Shown here: piece by piece, positions 1 to 9,100 of the stretch | Layout: each line of letters begins with the position of its first letter | Position numbering within the stretch: position 1 is the stretch's first letter | Assembly: GCA_905479745.1 (NCBI GenBank) | Contig: CAJQNO010000006.1 | Span: forward strand, 1 to 43,957 | DNA from: an uncultured Flavobacteriaceae bacterium | GTDB lineage: Bacteria; Bacteroidota; Bacteroidia; Flavobacteriales; Flavobacteriaceae | Direction: 5' to 3' | Length of the DNA: 43,957 bases | The notes under the pieces: generated by a model | Databases searched by the model: none | What the model was told of the DNA's origin: nothing | The model's input: only the letters and a program-made list of their open reading frames with translations | Position numbers and translations under genes: made by a program

Positions 1-1381
1 TTTCGTAACCCTTCCCTTTAGATCTCCCTTTTAATTGTTTTATTTCCTTAATTCTTCCCAGTAGTTCTTTAGCCCATTTCTGATTGTAGGAAATATTAAC
101 GGCAAAGTCCACAAGATCTTGTTTTTTTGATGCTATTTCAGCTTGTAATACTTCATTCTTTAATTTCTCAACATTTGCCCTTTCTTCTTCAATGAGTTTA
201 GCAGCCTTTGCTCTTCGTACGCGAAATCTGAAATGACTCATGATTACAAAAATGAATAGTACAAAAATAGCAATGGACATGATGAGTATCCAGGTAGTTA
301 CTTCAGACTTTTCCTCTTCTTTCAGCCTTAAAATTTTTTCTTGTTCATAAGACTTTTTAGATCGTTCCATCACTATGCGAGAAAGATCTGCCTGCGTGTC
401 GAATCGAATTTTTTCCTCTACTCTCTCTATACTATCTTTCAATCTACTAGCTTCATTTGAGAATGAAATAACTTTTTTATAATCGCCCAATGCTTTATGA
501 TATTCTTCGTATGTATGTGCTAAAAGAATACGGTTCAAAACTTTTTGAGGATAGTTTCCAAGAGAGTCCATCTGCGTTGAAACTTGTGATAGTATGCGAT
601 TTCCCTCTGGGAGGTTACCCAGCTTAATGTTGGTGTCTGCCCATTGGATCCCAGCTCTCATCCATCGTTCTTGATCGTTTAAAGCAGGATATATATTTAA
701 ATAATTATTAGAAAAATAATCCCTCGCTTTGTTAAATTCACCTTTTCTCATGTGAATTAGTGCAATATTATCGTATACGCTCCCCGAGAAATGTTTATGC
801 GTTTTCAATACCTCGGGATATTGCAGTATTCTATTGAAAAAATACATGGCTGAGTCGTACTCCTTTAAAAATTCGTGATAGTAAACTCCTACGTTATTGT
901 AGGCGCTGTATTTCATAATATGATCAGAATTCTCATTATCGTAATAAGCAACAGATTCGGCACAAATCCTGCGAAAATTGGCCCTATCATTATCTGAAAT
1001 ATAGGTCTTCGCTAGATGTACATAAGTGAATGTTATATTAGTGTAGTCCTTTTGTTTTTTTAATATTGGTAGTGCCTTATCTGCCAGTGAAACTAAAAGC
1101 TTGGTTTGGCCGGAATCTCCATAATGAGCTAAAAATATGTTGTAAAATTGAATGCGCAGACTATCACCAACTACACGCTCAGAAAGATCGACACCTTTAT
1201 AATAATCTAATGCGTTTAACGGTTCGCCTGTTTGCAACTTTTTATTCAAGCTCTCAAGAAAAATGGCGAACTCTTCTTCATATTTTTTATCGGATGAAGA
1301 TTGAGGGAATAATGTTTGACTTGTGCATAGTATCATCCAAGTAATTATCACCCTAGTGAGTATGTTTACGCTAACTATCAT
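1..1381 (-). CDS. TPR-repeat membrane regulator, N-terminal part (cut by window edge)
   Basis: Reading the minus strand from the ATG at 1381 gives about 460 codons without a stop, running off the window start. A short hydrophobic N-terminus looks like a signal peptide. Residues about 30-330 are helical and TPR-like (for example YNNVGVYYHEF and YDNIALIHMRKGEF). A coiled stretch leads to one membrane helix at about 362-381 (TWILIMSIAIFVLFIFVIM). A basic, helical cytoplasmic part containing KKQDLVDFAVNIS follows. This layout is that of Bacteroidota TPR-transmembrane regulators, which normally end in a LuxR-type helix-turn-helix; that end would lie outside the window, so DNA binding is inferred and a histidine-kinase end is also possible. 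No partner gene is adjacent. Confidence 0.75.
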   Translation of the reverse strand, partial: MIVSVNILTRVIITWMILCTSQTLFPQSSSDKKYEEEFAIFLESLNKKLQTGEPLNALDYYKGVDLSERVVGDSLRIQFYNIFLAHYGDSGQTKLLVSLADKALPILKKQKDYTNITFTYVHLAKTYISDNDRANFRRICAESVAYYDNENSDHIMKYSAYNNVGVYYHEFLKEYDSAMYFFNRILQYPEVLKTHKHFSGSVYDNIALIHMRKGEFNKARDYFSNNYLNIYPALNDQERWMRAGIQWADTNIKLGNLPEGNRILSQVSTQMDSLGNYPQKVLNRILLAHTYEEYHKALGDYKKVISFSNEASRLKDSIERVEEKIRFDTQADLSRIVMERSKKSYEQEKILRLKEEEKSEVTTWILIMSIAIFVLFIFVIMSHFRFRVRRAKAAKLIEEERANVEKLKNEVLQAEIASKKQDLVDFAVNISYNQKWAKELLGRIKEIKQLKGRSKGKGYE

Positions 1382-2070
1382 AAATACAAAGATATATAAC
1401 CCATTTAACACACTATTTTTGGTATCTGTTTAGGAGTATGGTTCGGCTGAAATTTATATAACCGCTTACAGTTATCAATCATCCAGGTCTAATAGGCATT
1501 ATCGAAGCTACTGATGTACTACCTTATGTGCTACATATTTAATAAAACAAGACACATCCTAGAATAATAGTATAAAACTGGATTAGCCTTACTTACATGA
1601 ACAAAGAAATTACCTGTAAAGAAAGACAAACAATAATTGAAATAAATAACATAATTAATAGTATTTTTCTGGGTCTCGCAAACTTCTCTTTTTGATAGTT
1701 TATTATAAGATGTATCATGCTTGAATACGAAATTGAGGTTAAACTGGACGATTTATAATTTTCCAATAGACTTGTGTTTATCAGCTTATTTAAACCGATT
1801 CATTTGAAACACTATTAATTGTCGATATATACATTATCTAAAATCTATAGTATCAGTTCGAGTATGTTTTAAAGGTTTAAACTGATTTTGGCTAAACTAG
1901 AAAGGAATAGAATTGTGTGCTAAAAAGTTATATATCAATTATATATACAACATCTATTATATATATATAACATATGAAGTTAATGCCGTTGAATCGCAAG
2001 TGATATAAAGGCCTTGTAGATTTAGTTGAGAAAAGAATTTATTATTTAGAATATGGCTTATTAAAATAAA
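1382..2070. other. AT-rich intergenic stretch, nothing recognised
   Basis: About 690 bases of very AT-rich DNA upstream of the TPR gene, with simple TA runs around 1925-1975. No convincing ORF, RNA fold or repeat was found. It presumably holds the TPR gene promoter, but no clear TAnnTTTG box stood out. Confidence 0.5.
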
Positions 2071-2095
2071 AGAGCCCTTCCGGAGAAGGGCTCTT
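2071..2095 (-). terminator. Rho-independent terminator
   Basis: A perfect 10-base-pair stem (2071-2080 with 2085-2094) with the loop CGGA. On the minus strand the stem is followed by a T-rich run (TTTTATTTT), so it stops transcripts coming from the right: the M28 peptidase gene or the small transcript just upstream of the hairpin. Confidence 0.8.
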
Positions 2096-2114
2096 AGAAT
2101 ACATAACCTCTAAA

Positions 2115-2238
2115 TTATGATTCTCCAATCACAGCCATACTGCAATCAGGTCTTAAATTTCTTTTATTTCGATGAAAACTGTAGTTTATCTAGACAAACA
2201 GTTAGACAATGTAATAAAATCTGAACAATTTGCTCCAT
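2115..2238 (-). other. Possible small transcript with two mini-ORFs
   Basis: On the minus strand a 24-codon ORF (2238-2164, starting MEQIVQ) is followed by a 7-codon ORF (2138-2115, MAVIGES) that ends 20 bases before the strong terminator. The frame containing MAVIGES also stays open upstream as NLRPDCS without an ATG. This could be a small RNA, a leader-type region, or the remains of a gene. No homology is claimed, and coding is uncertain. Confidence 0.25.
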
Positions 2239-2325
2239 AAATCAACCCTATTAACATTTTGTTTAGGTGGTAAGATTCGCCAAAAAGTATGCAAATTGCA
2301 TTATCATAGCATCTTAGCGATATAA

Positions 2326-3348
2326 CTAATCTTTCGTAATAAGTTTGTCGGCAGTAATCTTTTTCTCCCTATTTGAAACTTCCCAGGCCGTCTGGAAAAT
2401 AAGTCGGGCCCTTTTCGCTAATAAATCGTATTCGATCTTGTCTGGTGTATCTGTGGGTTTGTGATAATCCTCATGAACCCCATTAAAATAAAAGATCACG
2501 GGTATATTATTCTTTGCAAAATTATAATGGTCACTGCGATAGTAAAATCGATTAGGGTCGTTATCATCATTAAATTTGTAATCCAGTTCTAATTGCGTAT
2601 ATGTTTCATTCACTGCTTCCGATACATCATGAAGCTCCTGGCTGAGTTTGTCACTGCCAATTAAATACACATAGTCCTCGCCACCTGCCTTATTAGGATC
2701 TATTCGTCCTATCATGTCGGTATTAAGATTGCAAACTGTATTTTCTAGCGGGAAAATTGGGTTTTCGGTATAGTATTTCGATCCGAATAAACCAATTTCT
2801 TCCCCTGTAACATGCAGGAATAAAATAGATCGCCTTGGGCCGTTCCCATCACGAACCGCTTGTTGAAACGCCTCCGCAATCTCAAGCAAAGCCACTGTGC
2901 CGCTACCATCATCATCCGCCCCATTATAAATATCACCATTTTCCCTCATACCTACATGGTCGTAATGTGCCGATAAGATTATAATTTCATCTGGCTTTTC
3001 CGAGCCTTTTATAAATGCAACTACATTCTCCGAATCTGTTTTTATTCTTCTTCCCAGATAGCTGGCAGGGATGGTTTGATAGTAGTTGTTCTCTTCTATC
3101 GGAGACTGTATACCCTGGTCCATATAAAAATTCCTAAGGTATTCAGCAGCCAATTTCTGGCCATCCGTTCCTGTCATTCGCCCTTCCATTTTATCACCGG
3201 CAAACGTATACAAATGAGTTTTTAGTTCTTCTGAAGTAATTGTATTTGCGTAATCAACGCGAGTAGATACTTTTTGAATACTACTTGTTTGAGCCGAATT
3301 GCACGAAATGGTTAAGACCGACAAGGCTACAATGAGAATATGTTTCAT
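2326..3348 (-). CDS. M28-family zinc peptidase, lipoprotein
   Basis: A 340-residue exported metallopeptidase, probably an aminopeptidase anchored in the envelope. The N-terminus is a lipoprotein signal with lipobox cysteine C16 (LTISC). The M28 metal ligands are all visible: H128 and D130 in SAHYDHVG, D145 in GADDDGSG, the catalytic E183/E184 in TGEEIGLFG, D211 in NTDMIG, and H296 in HEDYHKPTDT. The family binds two zinc ions and removes N-terminal residues; substrates here are unknown. It is a single gene, divergent from the 3567 gene, and a terminator lies 230 bases past its stop. Length and motif order are normal for secreted Bacteroidota M28 peptidases. Confidence 0.92.
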   Translation of the reverse strand: MKHILIVALSVLTISCNSAQTSSIQKVSTRVDYANTITSEELKTHLYTFAGDKMEGRMTGTDGQKLAAEYLRNFYMDQGIQSPIEENNYYQTIPASYLGRRIKTDSENVVAFIKGSEKPDEIIILSAHYDHVGMRENGDIYNGADDDGSGTVALLEIAEAFQQAVRDGNGPRRSILFLHVTGEEIGLFGSKYYTENPIFPLENTVCNLNTDMIGRIDPNKAGGEDYVYLIGSDKLSQELHDVSEAVNETYTQLELDYKFNDDNDPNRFYYRSDHYNFAKNNIPVIFYFNGVHEDYHKPTDTPDKIEYDLLAKRARLIFQTAWEVSNREKKITADKLITKD

Positions 3349-3566
3349 TCTAATTTTAATTTTTTAATGGCTAAATATACAGGAATGATGCTTGGGCTTT
3401 GTGAAAATTATGTGAAAATCGGTAACCCGAACAGGAAAAATTTAATATCATACCTGGTTGGAATACAATCGTATAACAAAAGGGGATTTTTCCTGAAATT
3501 TCATCAATTCATCTAATTAAACTTTTTAAAAGCATAACTTTAGTTCACTCAAGAAAAAAAGAAAGT

Positions 3567-3959
3567 ATGGATACATATAAAGTGGACGATAGTGCTAAAC
3601 ACGTAAAAATAGATGTAAAAGTGGGTACAACCGGTTCGGCCGAGACCAGAGTTTATCTGGACACTATTACTGCAGACAATCGCATATGCGAATCGGATGA
3701 CGCAAGCAATGGAAATATCCCGGCGACCAAAGCCGGAATAAATCGCAAATTATTTCTTAGAACCCTAATAGTAAATACTTCACTTAATTTCTCCAATATA
3801 CCCGATTCTGCCGTGAAAGATGCGATAAAGATGACACACATCATCTATACACTCGATGGAGGGCCTCAAGGGGAGAAGCCGTTCAATAACCTGGATGCTA
3901 TCGTCAACGATTCTGATATATCCAGCGTGGAAATAACCAAAAGAATAGAATTTGTATGA
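3567..3959 (+). CDS. Protein of unknown function (130 aa)
   Basis: I do not recognise this protein. It starts at ATG 3567, has no signal peptide or membrane segment, and looks like a small soluble beta-rich domain. Its last four bases overlap the start of the next gene (ATGA), so the two are translationally coupled and probably work together. A near-consensus -7 box (TAACTTTA) at about 3535-3542 could drive the pair. The C-terminal half contains the acidic stretch NNLDAIVNDSDISSVEI. Because its partner is exported and this protein is not, it may act in the cytoplasm or be chaperoned; that is inference only. Confidence 0.7.
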   Translation: MDTYKVDDSAKHVKIDVKVGTTGSAETRVYLDTITADNRICESDDASNGNIPATKAGINRKLFLRTLIVNTSLNFSNIPDSAVKDAIKMTHIIYTLDGGPQGEKPFNNLDAIVNDSDISSVEITKRIEFV

Positions 3960-5317
3960 AAAATATTTGTACCATAATCGCCATAATCCTTATTCAGTTT
4001 GTTTGGGCACAGGACACTAACCCTGAGAAAAAGGAAATGGAAATTTCTTTCAACAATCTCGAAGTTCCTAATACACCCGCTTTTATTCTTCTGGATGAAG
4101 CACCTACCAGTATTCAACGACCAAATTCAACCCGGGCATTTGCCCTGGATCTCATTCAGGATGTCACCGAAGATGGCGTTTTGGGGAATCTTGCCGTTGA
4201 AGTAACTCCTTTTTGGATGATCCAACATACCCATATGACCCCCGAAAAATATTATGGAATCAAAACACAGGAGGACGGCAGTGTATCGCAGAATTTCTTT
4301 TCTAAATTGCGCCTGGCCTCGGTTTCGGCGGCCTATATGAAGTCTGCCGATTCTATTACAAACATCAGTATTGGGGTGAGAACAACCTTGTTCGAAATTA
4401 AACGACAAGACGATATAAAAGATTATAAAGAAGCTTTACTACAGGCGCAGAAGTATCTTAATAATTCGGCAAATTATATGGAGCAATACAATACCCAATG
4501 TAAAATACCTAAACCTGAGAATTACAGAAGCGAAACAGCCTTCCAGGAGGCTATGCTAACTTATAAAGGGATATGCGACAAACCAGAACCTCCCAGGCCT
4601 ACTGTGGGTGCGACCGATGAGGAAATAAAAAAATATCGCGCTGCGATCAAAGAATACAGGCTAGCTTGTTATTGCCCACCGGATCCTCGGGATTATGATA
4701 CAACGGCTCAATTCGAGGCTGCAAAGGAATGGTATGAAGCCGGATTGAATACTTTTAGAGAGAAGAAACGTGAAGAAGATGATTTTACAGCGAAAGACCT
4801 GGACGTAGCCTTTAAAGAGATCACCAGCAGGAAACCGCTCTTTGCTATAGATCTGGCAGCCGCATATAATCAAAGATTCTTTGGTAATACCTTTAACGAC
4901 AATACTGCGGGGAGATTTGGGATTTGGAGTACACTCACCTTGTCTTCCTTCCTCGATAAGAAAAAAACTAACAGAGACTACTTTAACGTATACGGCTTCG
5001 TTAGATACCTGGATGATACCAGACGGGGGATATTCCCTGCTGCCAACAACGACCGATTTAATGCCTTCGATCTGGGCGTTAAGGGAGAGTTGGAATTCGA
5101 TAAACTGAGTGTGGCCTACGAATATATCAATAGGAGTGGGGATATGGAAGGCTATCGCTCGGTGGGAACCATACGGTATCAACTTATTAACGATATTTTC
5201 CTCACAGGTAGCTTCGGAAATAATTTTGAAGAAACAGATGACCTCGTAACGCTTTTCGGAATTAAATGGGGAATCAATGGCGCCCTGCAATCCATTTCAA
5301 TCCCACAATCCAACTGA
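3956..5317 (+). CDS. Exported protein of unknown function, probable outer-membrane barrel
   Basis: A 453-residue protein with a clean signal peptide (MKNICTIIAIILIQFVWAQ). Residues about 25-150 resemble the start of a group of uncharacterised Bacteroidota exported proteins (FILLDEAPTSIQRPNSTRAF, then an AVEVTPFW strand). The middle, about 155-285, is charged and helical with paired cysteines (QCKIPKPENY, ICDKPEPPRP, ACYCPPDPRDY). The C-terminal third has alternating aromatic and polar strands and turns (FNVYGFVRYLDDTRRG, GELEFDKLSVAYEYINRSG), as expected of a beta-barrel. The Cys/Pro-rich middle segment is odd for a barrel. It overlaps the upstream gene by four bases. Function is unknown. Confidence 0.75.
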   Translation: MKNICTIIAIILIQFVWAQDTNPEKKEMEISFNNLEVPNTPAFILLDEAPTSIQRPNSTRAFALDLIQDVTEDGVLGNLAVEVTPFWMIQHTHMTPEKYYGIKTQEDGSVSQNFFSKLRLASVSAAYMKSADSITNISIGVRTTLFEIKRQDDIKDYKEALLQAQKYLNNSANYMEQYNTQCKIPKPENYRSETAFQEAMLTYKGICDKPEPPRPTVGATDEEIKKYRAAIKEYRLACYCPPDPRDYDTTAQFEAAKEWYEAGLNTFREKKREEDDFTAKDLDVAFKEITSRKPLFAIDLAAAYNQRFFGNTFNDNTAGRFGIWSTLTLSSFLDKKKTNRDYFNVYGFVRYLDDTRRGIFPAANNDRFNAFDLGVKGELEFDKLSVAYEYINRSGDMEGYRSVGTIRYQLINDIFLTGSFGNNFEETDDLVTLFGIKWGINGALQSISIPQSN

Positions 5318-5401
5318 TTAAAATCTGTTTCACATTGATAAAATATTGTTAAACAGTAAAAATAAATTGATATCAATTTCATATTTTCGTGCCCCGAAAC
5401 A

Positions 5402-5713
5402 ATGAAGCAGCTCTCTCAGTACATATTAACGGTTCTGGTGATTTTCTCACTCTTCGCTCCCTCTGTGATCCCGTTTATTGACGATGATCGTGTAGACTTG
5501 ATCGTACTAAACCCGATTGAAGAGGAAAATAAACAAGACAATAAGTTAAAGAACCTCAAGGACCTGGAAGAGAAGCAGGTTTTCTTCGAGCGCTTCAATG
5601 GAATGGAAAGTGAGTTTCTGTCCCTTCAACAAGATTTAGATCGTCATTATCTGGACGATTTTTCTGAGTTTCACATCCAAGTAAATAATCCACCGCCGGA
5701 ACATAGGAGTTAG
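5402..5713 (+). CDS. Small exported or membrane-tethered protein, unknown function
   Basis: A 103-residue protein with an N-terminal hydrophobic segment (MKQLSQYILTVLVIFSLFAP), either signal peptide or anchor. A charged helical tail with probable coiled-coil character (EEENKQDNKLKNLKDLEEKQ) follows. No family is recognised. It sits 62 bases ahead of the SulP transporter gene on the same strand and could be co-transcribed with it. A near-consensus -7 element (TATTTTCG, 5382-5389) lies 12 bases before the ATG. Confidence 0.6.
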   Translation: MKQLSQYILTVLVIFSLFAPSVIPFIDDDRVDLIVLNPIEEENKQDNKLKNLKDLEEKQVFFERFNGMESEFLSLQQDLDRHYLDDFSEFHIQVNNPPPEHRS

Positions 5714-5774
5714 TTTTTCAGTACGCGAATAAATTAACTCATCTTCAGAGCTTTCTGAAGAAAAATCTATTACT

Positions 5775-7352
5775 ATGTTCAAAAATTTAAAAAGCGACTT
5801 ACCCGCAAGTATTGTCGTATTTTTCGTTGCATTGCCACTTTGTTTAGGGATTGCCTTGGCTAGTGGAGCACCGCTTTTCTCCGGTCTCATAGCAGGGATC
5901 GTGGGAGGAATTGTGGTAGGCTCCCTAAGTGGTTCTCAAATTGGAGTGAGCGGCCCTGCAGCGGGCTTGGCCGCCATTGTTTTAGCTGCTATTGCTACCT
6001 TGGGTAGCTTTGAAAATTTCCTGCTAGCTGTGGTGCTGGGAGGGGTTATTCAATTGATCTTTGGTATTTTAAAAGCTGGGGTAATTGGCTATTATTTTCC
6101 ATCATCTGTCATTAAAGGGATGCTAACTGGTATCGGGATAATCATCATTCTGAAACAAATCCCGCATTTCTTTGGATACAATGCAGATCCTGAAGGCAAT
6201 TTTGCTTTTCTTCAGGCTGATGGCGAAAATACCTTCTCGGGCCTTATACAATCTGTTAAGTACATTAGCCCGGGATCCACTATAGTCGCACTAGCAGGCC
6301 TTGGGATTTTGATTCTATGGGAAAAGGTACTGTCTAATAAAGCAAAGATCTTTTCTTTGATCCAGGGGCCATTGGTAGCGGTTATCTTCGGAATTGTCTA
6401 CTTTTTGTTCACCGAAGGAACCATGGTAGGAATTGCTTCCGAAAATCTCGTTAGTGTTCCGGCTCCTGAAGATGCCAGCTCATTCCTGGCGCAGTTTACC
6501 TTTCCTAATTTTTCGGAGATCTTAAACCCCCAGATATGGGTTGTGGCTTTCACTATTGCCCTGGTGGCCAGTCTGGAAACCTTACTATGTGTAGAGGCTA
6601 CCGATAAGCTGGACCCGCAGAAAAGAGTGACTCCCACAAATAGAGAACTTCTGGCTCAGGGGACGGGAAATATCATGTCAGGGCTCATTGGGGGATTACC
6701 TATTACGCAAGTAATTGTAAGAAGTTCAGCCAATATTCAATCGGGTGGTAAAACAAAAGCTTCGGCTATCATTCACGGATTCTTTCTGCTGATCTCAATC
6801 ATCCTTATCCCAAAACTGCTCAATAAAATTCCGTTGTCAGTACTGGCTGCTATTTTACTGGTAGTGGGGTATAAATTGGCGAAACCCGCTTTGTTCAAGA
6901 AAATGTATGAACTGGGATGGAAACAATTTGTTCCCTTTACGGTTACGGTTACAGGTATTATATTTACCGATCTGCTAATTGGCATAGCCCTGGGACTCGC
7001 CGTAGGGATCGTTGTTATTCTTCTGAAAAGCTACCAGAATTCGCATTTTCTGCACATAGAGGATAAAAGTAACGGGATACATAAGATAAAGATGACTCTC
7101 GCCGAAGAGGTAACATTCTTCAATAAAGGGGCAATTTTAAAGGAGCTTGATAATCTGCCCGAGGATACCTATCTTGAGCTGGATGTACGAAAAACACGAT
7201 ATCTGGATAACGATATCGTAGAGATCCTCGAAGACTTTTCAGAAAAAGCCAGAAATCGAAATATCACCATAAAAATAATCTCCGAAAGGGGAGAGGTGGA
7301 AAATCCACCGAGCTACATTCAATTTTTTAAACTAAGACCAAAAACAACGTAA
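5775..7352 (+). CDS. SulP (SLC26) family anion transporter with STAS domain
   Basis: A 525-residue membrane carrier. The N-terminus starts directly in the transport domain (LPASIVVFFVALPLCLGIAL, then SGSQIGVSGPAAGLAAIV), with roughly ten or more hydrophobic segments to about residue 425. A cytoplasmic STAS-like domain fills about 430-525 (VTFFNKGAILKELDNLP, YLELDVRKTRYLDNDIVEIL). SulP proteins move sulfate, bicarbonate or other anions, often with sodium. The gene directly after it, 10 bases on, is a beta-carbonic anhydrase, which favours bicarbonate (BicA-like) as substrate; this is inference from context. Start ATG 5775 leaves no longer alternative in frame. Confidence 0.92.
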   Translation: MFKNLKSDLPASIVVFFVALPLCLGIALASGAPLFSGLIAGIVGGIVVGSLSGSQIGVSGPAAGLAAIVLAAIATLGSFENFLLAVVLGGVIQLIFGILKAGVIGYYFPSSVIKGMLTGIGIIIILKQIPHFFGYNADPEGNFAFLQADGENTFSGLIQSVKYISPGSTIVALAGLGILILWEKVLSNKAKIFSLIQGPLVAVIFGIVYFLFTEGTMVGIASENLVSVPAPEDASSFLAQFTFPNFSEILNPQIWVVAFTIALVASLETLLCVEATDKLDPQKRVTPTNRELLAQGTGNIMSGLIGGLPITQVIVRSSANIQSGGKTKASAIIHGFFLLISIILIPKLLNKIPLSVLAAILLVVGYKLAKPALFKKMYELGWKQFVPFTVTVTGIIFTDLLIGIALGLAVGIVVILLKSYQNSHFLHIEDKSNGIHKIKMTLAEEVTFFNKGAILKELDNLPEDTYLELDVRKTRYLDNDIVEILEDFSEKARNRNITIKIISERGEVENPPSYIQFFKLRPKTT

Positions 7353-7362
7353 AAAATACACT

Positions 7363-7992
7363 ATGAAAGCACATACGAAAGAAACACAAGCAACTATGAC
7401 TCCCGATAAGGCCCTACAGTTTTTGAAGGAAGGAAATGAAAGATTTCAGAATAACCTAAAGGCAAACCGAAATCTACTACAACAAGTAAACGAGACTGCG
7501 GAGGGCCAATTCCCTTTTGCAACGATTCTAAGCTGTATAGATTCTCGCGTGTCGGCCGAACTTGTATTCGACCAGGGGTTAGGTGACATTTTCAGTATTA
7601 GAATTGCCGGTAATTTCATTAACCAGGATATCCTGGGAAGTATGGAATTTGCCTGTAAATTGGCTGGAACCAAACTATTAGTAGTTTTGGGGCACACCAG
7701 TTGTGGAGCCGTGAAAGGAGCCTGTGATCATGCACGCATGGGGAATCTAACTACTCTAATTAATAAAATAGAGCCAGCCGTATTCGCGGTCAAGGAACCA
7801 AAGGACGAATCTAAACGTAATTCGTCCAATCTGGAGTTTGTGGATGAAGTGGCCAAAGTGAATGTGGAAATGGCCATTGAAAATATCCGAAACCAAAGCG
7901 TTATCCTTCGGGATATGGAGAAGGAAGGAAGTATAAAGATCGTTGGAGCGATGTACGACCTTTCCACGGGAGGCGTAACCTTCTACGATTAA
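7363..7992 (+). CDS. Beta-class carbonic anhydrase
   Basis: A 209-residue zinc enzyme interconverting CO2 and bicarbonate in the cytoplasm. The beta-class residues are present: C58, D60 and R62 in SCIDSRVSAE, and H111 and C114 in LGHTSCGAVKGACD. C58, H111 and C114 bind zinc, and the D60/R62 pair is catalytic. RIAGNF at 80-85 is also typical. There is no signal peptide. It follows the SulP gene by 10 bases and is closed by a strong terminator, so the two form a unit that would import anion and equilibrate it with CO2, for carboxylation reactions or pH balance. Confidence 0.95.
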   Translation: MKAHTKETQATMTPDKALQFLKEGNERFQNNLKANRNLLQQVNETAEGQFPFATILSCIDSRVSAELVFDQGLGDIFSIRIAGNFINQDILGSMEFACKLAGTKLLVVLGHTSCGAVKGACDHARMGNLTTLINKIEPAVFAVKEPKDESKRNSSNLEFVDEVAKVNVEMAIENIRNQSVILRDMEKEGSIKIVGAMYDLSTGGVTFYD

Positions 7993-7997
7993 ACAGT

Positions 7998-8027
7998 AAA
8001 AACCCGGGGAACTTCCCGGGTTTTTTG
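7998..8027 (+). terminator. Rho-independent terminator after carbonic anhydrase
   Basis: An 8-base-pair GC-rich stem (AACCCGGG, 8001-8008, with CCCGGGTT, 8015-8022) is flanked by A and T runs, with TTTTTT on the plus side. It closes the transporter/carbonic anhydrase unit. Confidence 0.9.
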
Positions 8028-8052
8028 TTTTATTCTGAAATACATAACTTTA
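8025..8052 (+). promoter_or_regulatory. Possible Bacteroidota-type promoter for the T9SS protein
   Basis: TTG at 8025-8027, 17 bases, then TAACTTTA at 8045-8052: one mismatch to the TTG...TAnnTTTG pattern. It lies about 46 bases ahead of the next ATG. It partly overlaps the T-run of the terminator. Confidence 0.4.
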
Positions 8053-8098
8053 CGAATACCCCTTAGATCACTTTTTCAACCTCAATAAAAAAGAATCT

Positions 8099-9100
8099 AT
8101 GAAAAAGCTATTATTACTCTTGAGTTTCGTGATCATGTCTGCCGTGGGTTATTCACAATCGGCACGAGTGCAGGTAATCCACAATTCGGCAGATGCAATT
8201 ACAGCCACTGTGGATGTCTATGTAAACGGGATGCTTACCCTGGACAATGTAAATTTCAGGACAGCGTCTCCCTTTACCGACCTCCCGGCCGGGGTCCCCT
8301 TGATCGTTGGCGTGGCACCAGCTGATAGTGTAAGCGCATCAGATGCCTTTTATACCGAAACTTTCACCTTAACCGAAAATGAGACCTATGTGATCATTGC
8401 AGGGGGCATTGAAAGTAATACAGGATACAACCCAGCTCCTCCCTTCGACCTTCACGTGTTCGACATGGCAAGGGAAACTTCTATGGATCCGTTGAAGGTA
8501 GATGTGTTGATCTACCAGGGATCTACAGACGCACCAGTTATGGACGTATTCGAGACCGAAGTTGGGTTGGGGCAGATCGTGGATAATATAGCCTATTCCG
8601 AATACCAGGGCTATTTTGAATTCCCTTCCGATAATTATACCATCGAATTACGGAACGAAGCAGGAACTCAGGCATTGGCAGCCTATATTGCAGCACTGGA
8701 ATCTCTGGGCCTGGAAGGAATAGCCGTTACTGTGCTGGCTTCCGGATTCTTCGATCCTTCTCAAAATTCTAACGGTCCCGCCTTTGGGCTATATGCCGTA
8801 TCTCCTTTAGGTGGTGGCCTAATACCGCTTCCACCGGCACCGCTAGCCGTAGAGGATTTTAATGAAGAAAAATTTCAGTTGTATCCTAATCCTGTGAATG
8901 AAATATTAAATGTTCATGGAGTTGATTTAACAGACTATAATATTCGTATTTCCGATTTTTCAGGGAGGATTGTCTCTGAAAAGTTCTATGAGATTGAAAA
9001 TGATCACCTGAAAGTGAACTCACTCTCATCGGGGGTGTACTTAATTTCCTTATATGCCGATGGTGACATGAAAGCTTCAGAAAAATTTATAAAACTTTAA
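8099..9100 (+). CDS. Secreted DUF4397 protein with type IX secretion sorting domain
   Basis: A 333-residue protein with a signal peptide (MKKLLLLLSFVIMSAVGYSQ). Residues about 21-230 match the DUF4397 pattern (RVQVIHNSADAITATVDVYV, DLPAGVPLIVGVAP), an immunoglobulin-like fold that here seems to occur twice. A proline-rich linker near 245 (GGGLIPLPPAPLAVEDF) leads to a type A sorting domain, about 258-333 (FQLYPNPVNEILNVHG, SDFSGRIVSEK, LSSGVYLISLY). Such domains send proteins through the outer membrane by the type IX system and are then removed. The role at the surface is unknown. Stands alone between a terminator and a long gap. Confidence 0.88.
   Translation: MKKLLLLLSFVIMSAVGYSQSARVQVIHNSADAITATVDVYVNGMLTLDNVNFRTASPFTDLPAGVPLIVGVAPADSVSASDAFYTETFTLTENETYVIIAGGIESNTGYNPAPPFDLHVFDMARETSMDPLKVDVLIYQGSTDAPVMDVFETEVGLGQIVDNIAYSEYQGYFEFPSDNYTIELRNEAGTQALAAYIAALESLGLEGIAVTVLASGFFDPSQNSNGPAFGLYAVSPLGGGLIPLPPAPLAVEDFNEEKFQLYPNPVNEILNVHGVDLTDYNIRISDFSGRIVSEKFYEIENDHLKVNSLSSGVYLISLYADGDMKASEKFIKL

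Noticed and set aside
4661-5290. 209-codon minus-strand ORF.
   Set aside because: Shadow of the exported barrel gene on the other strand; composition unlike a protein and no family features.
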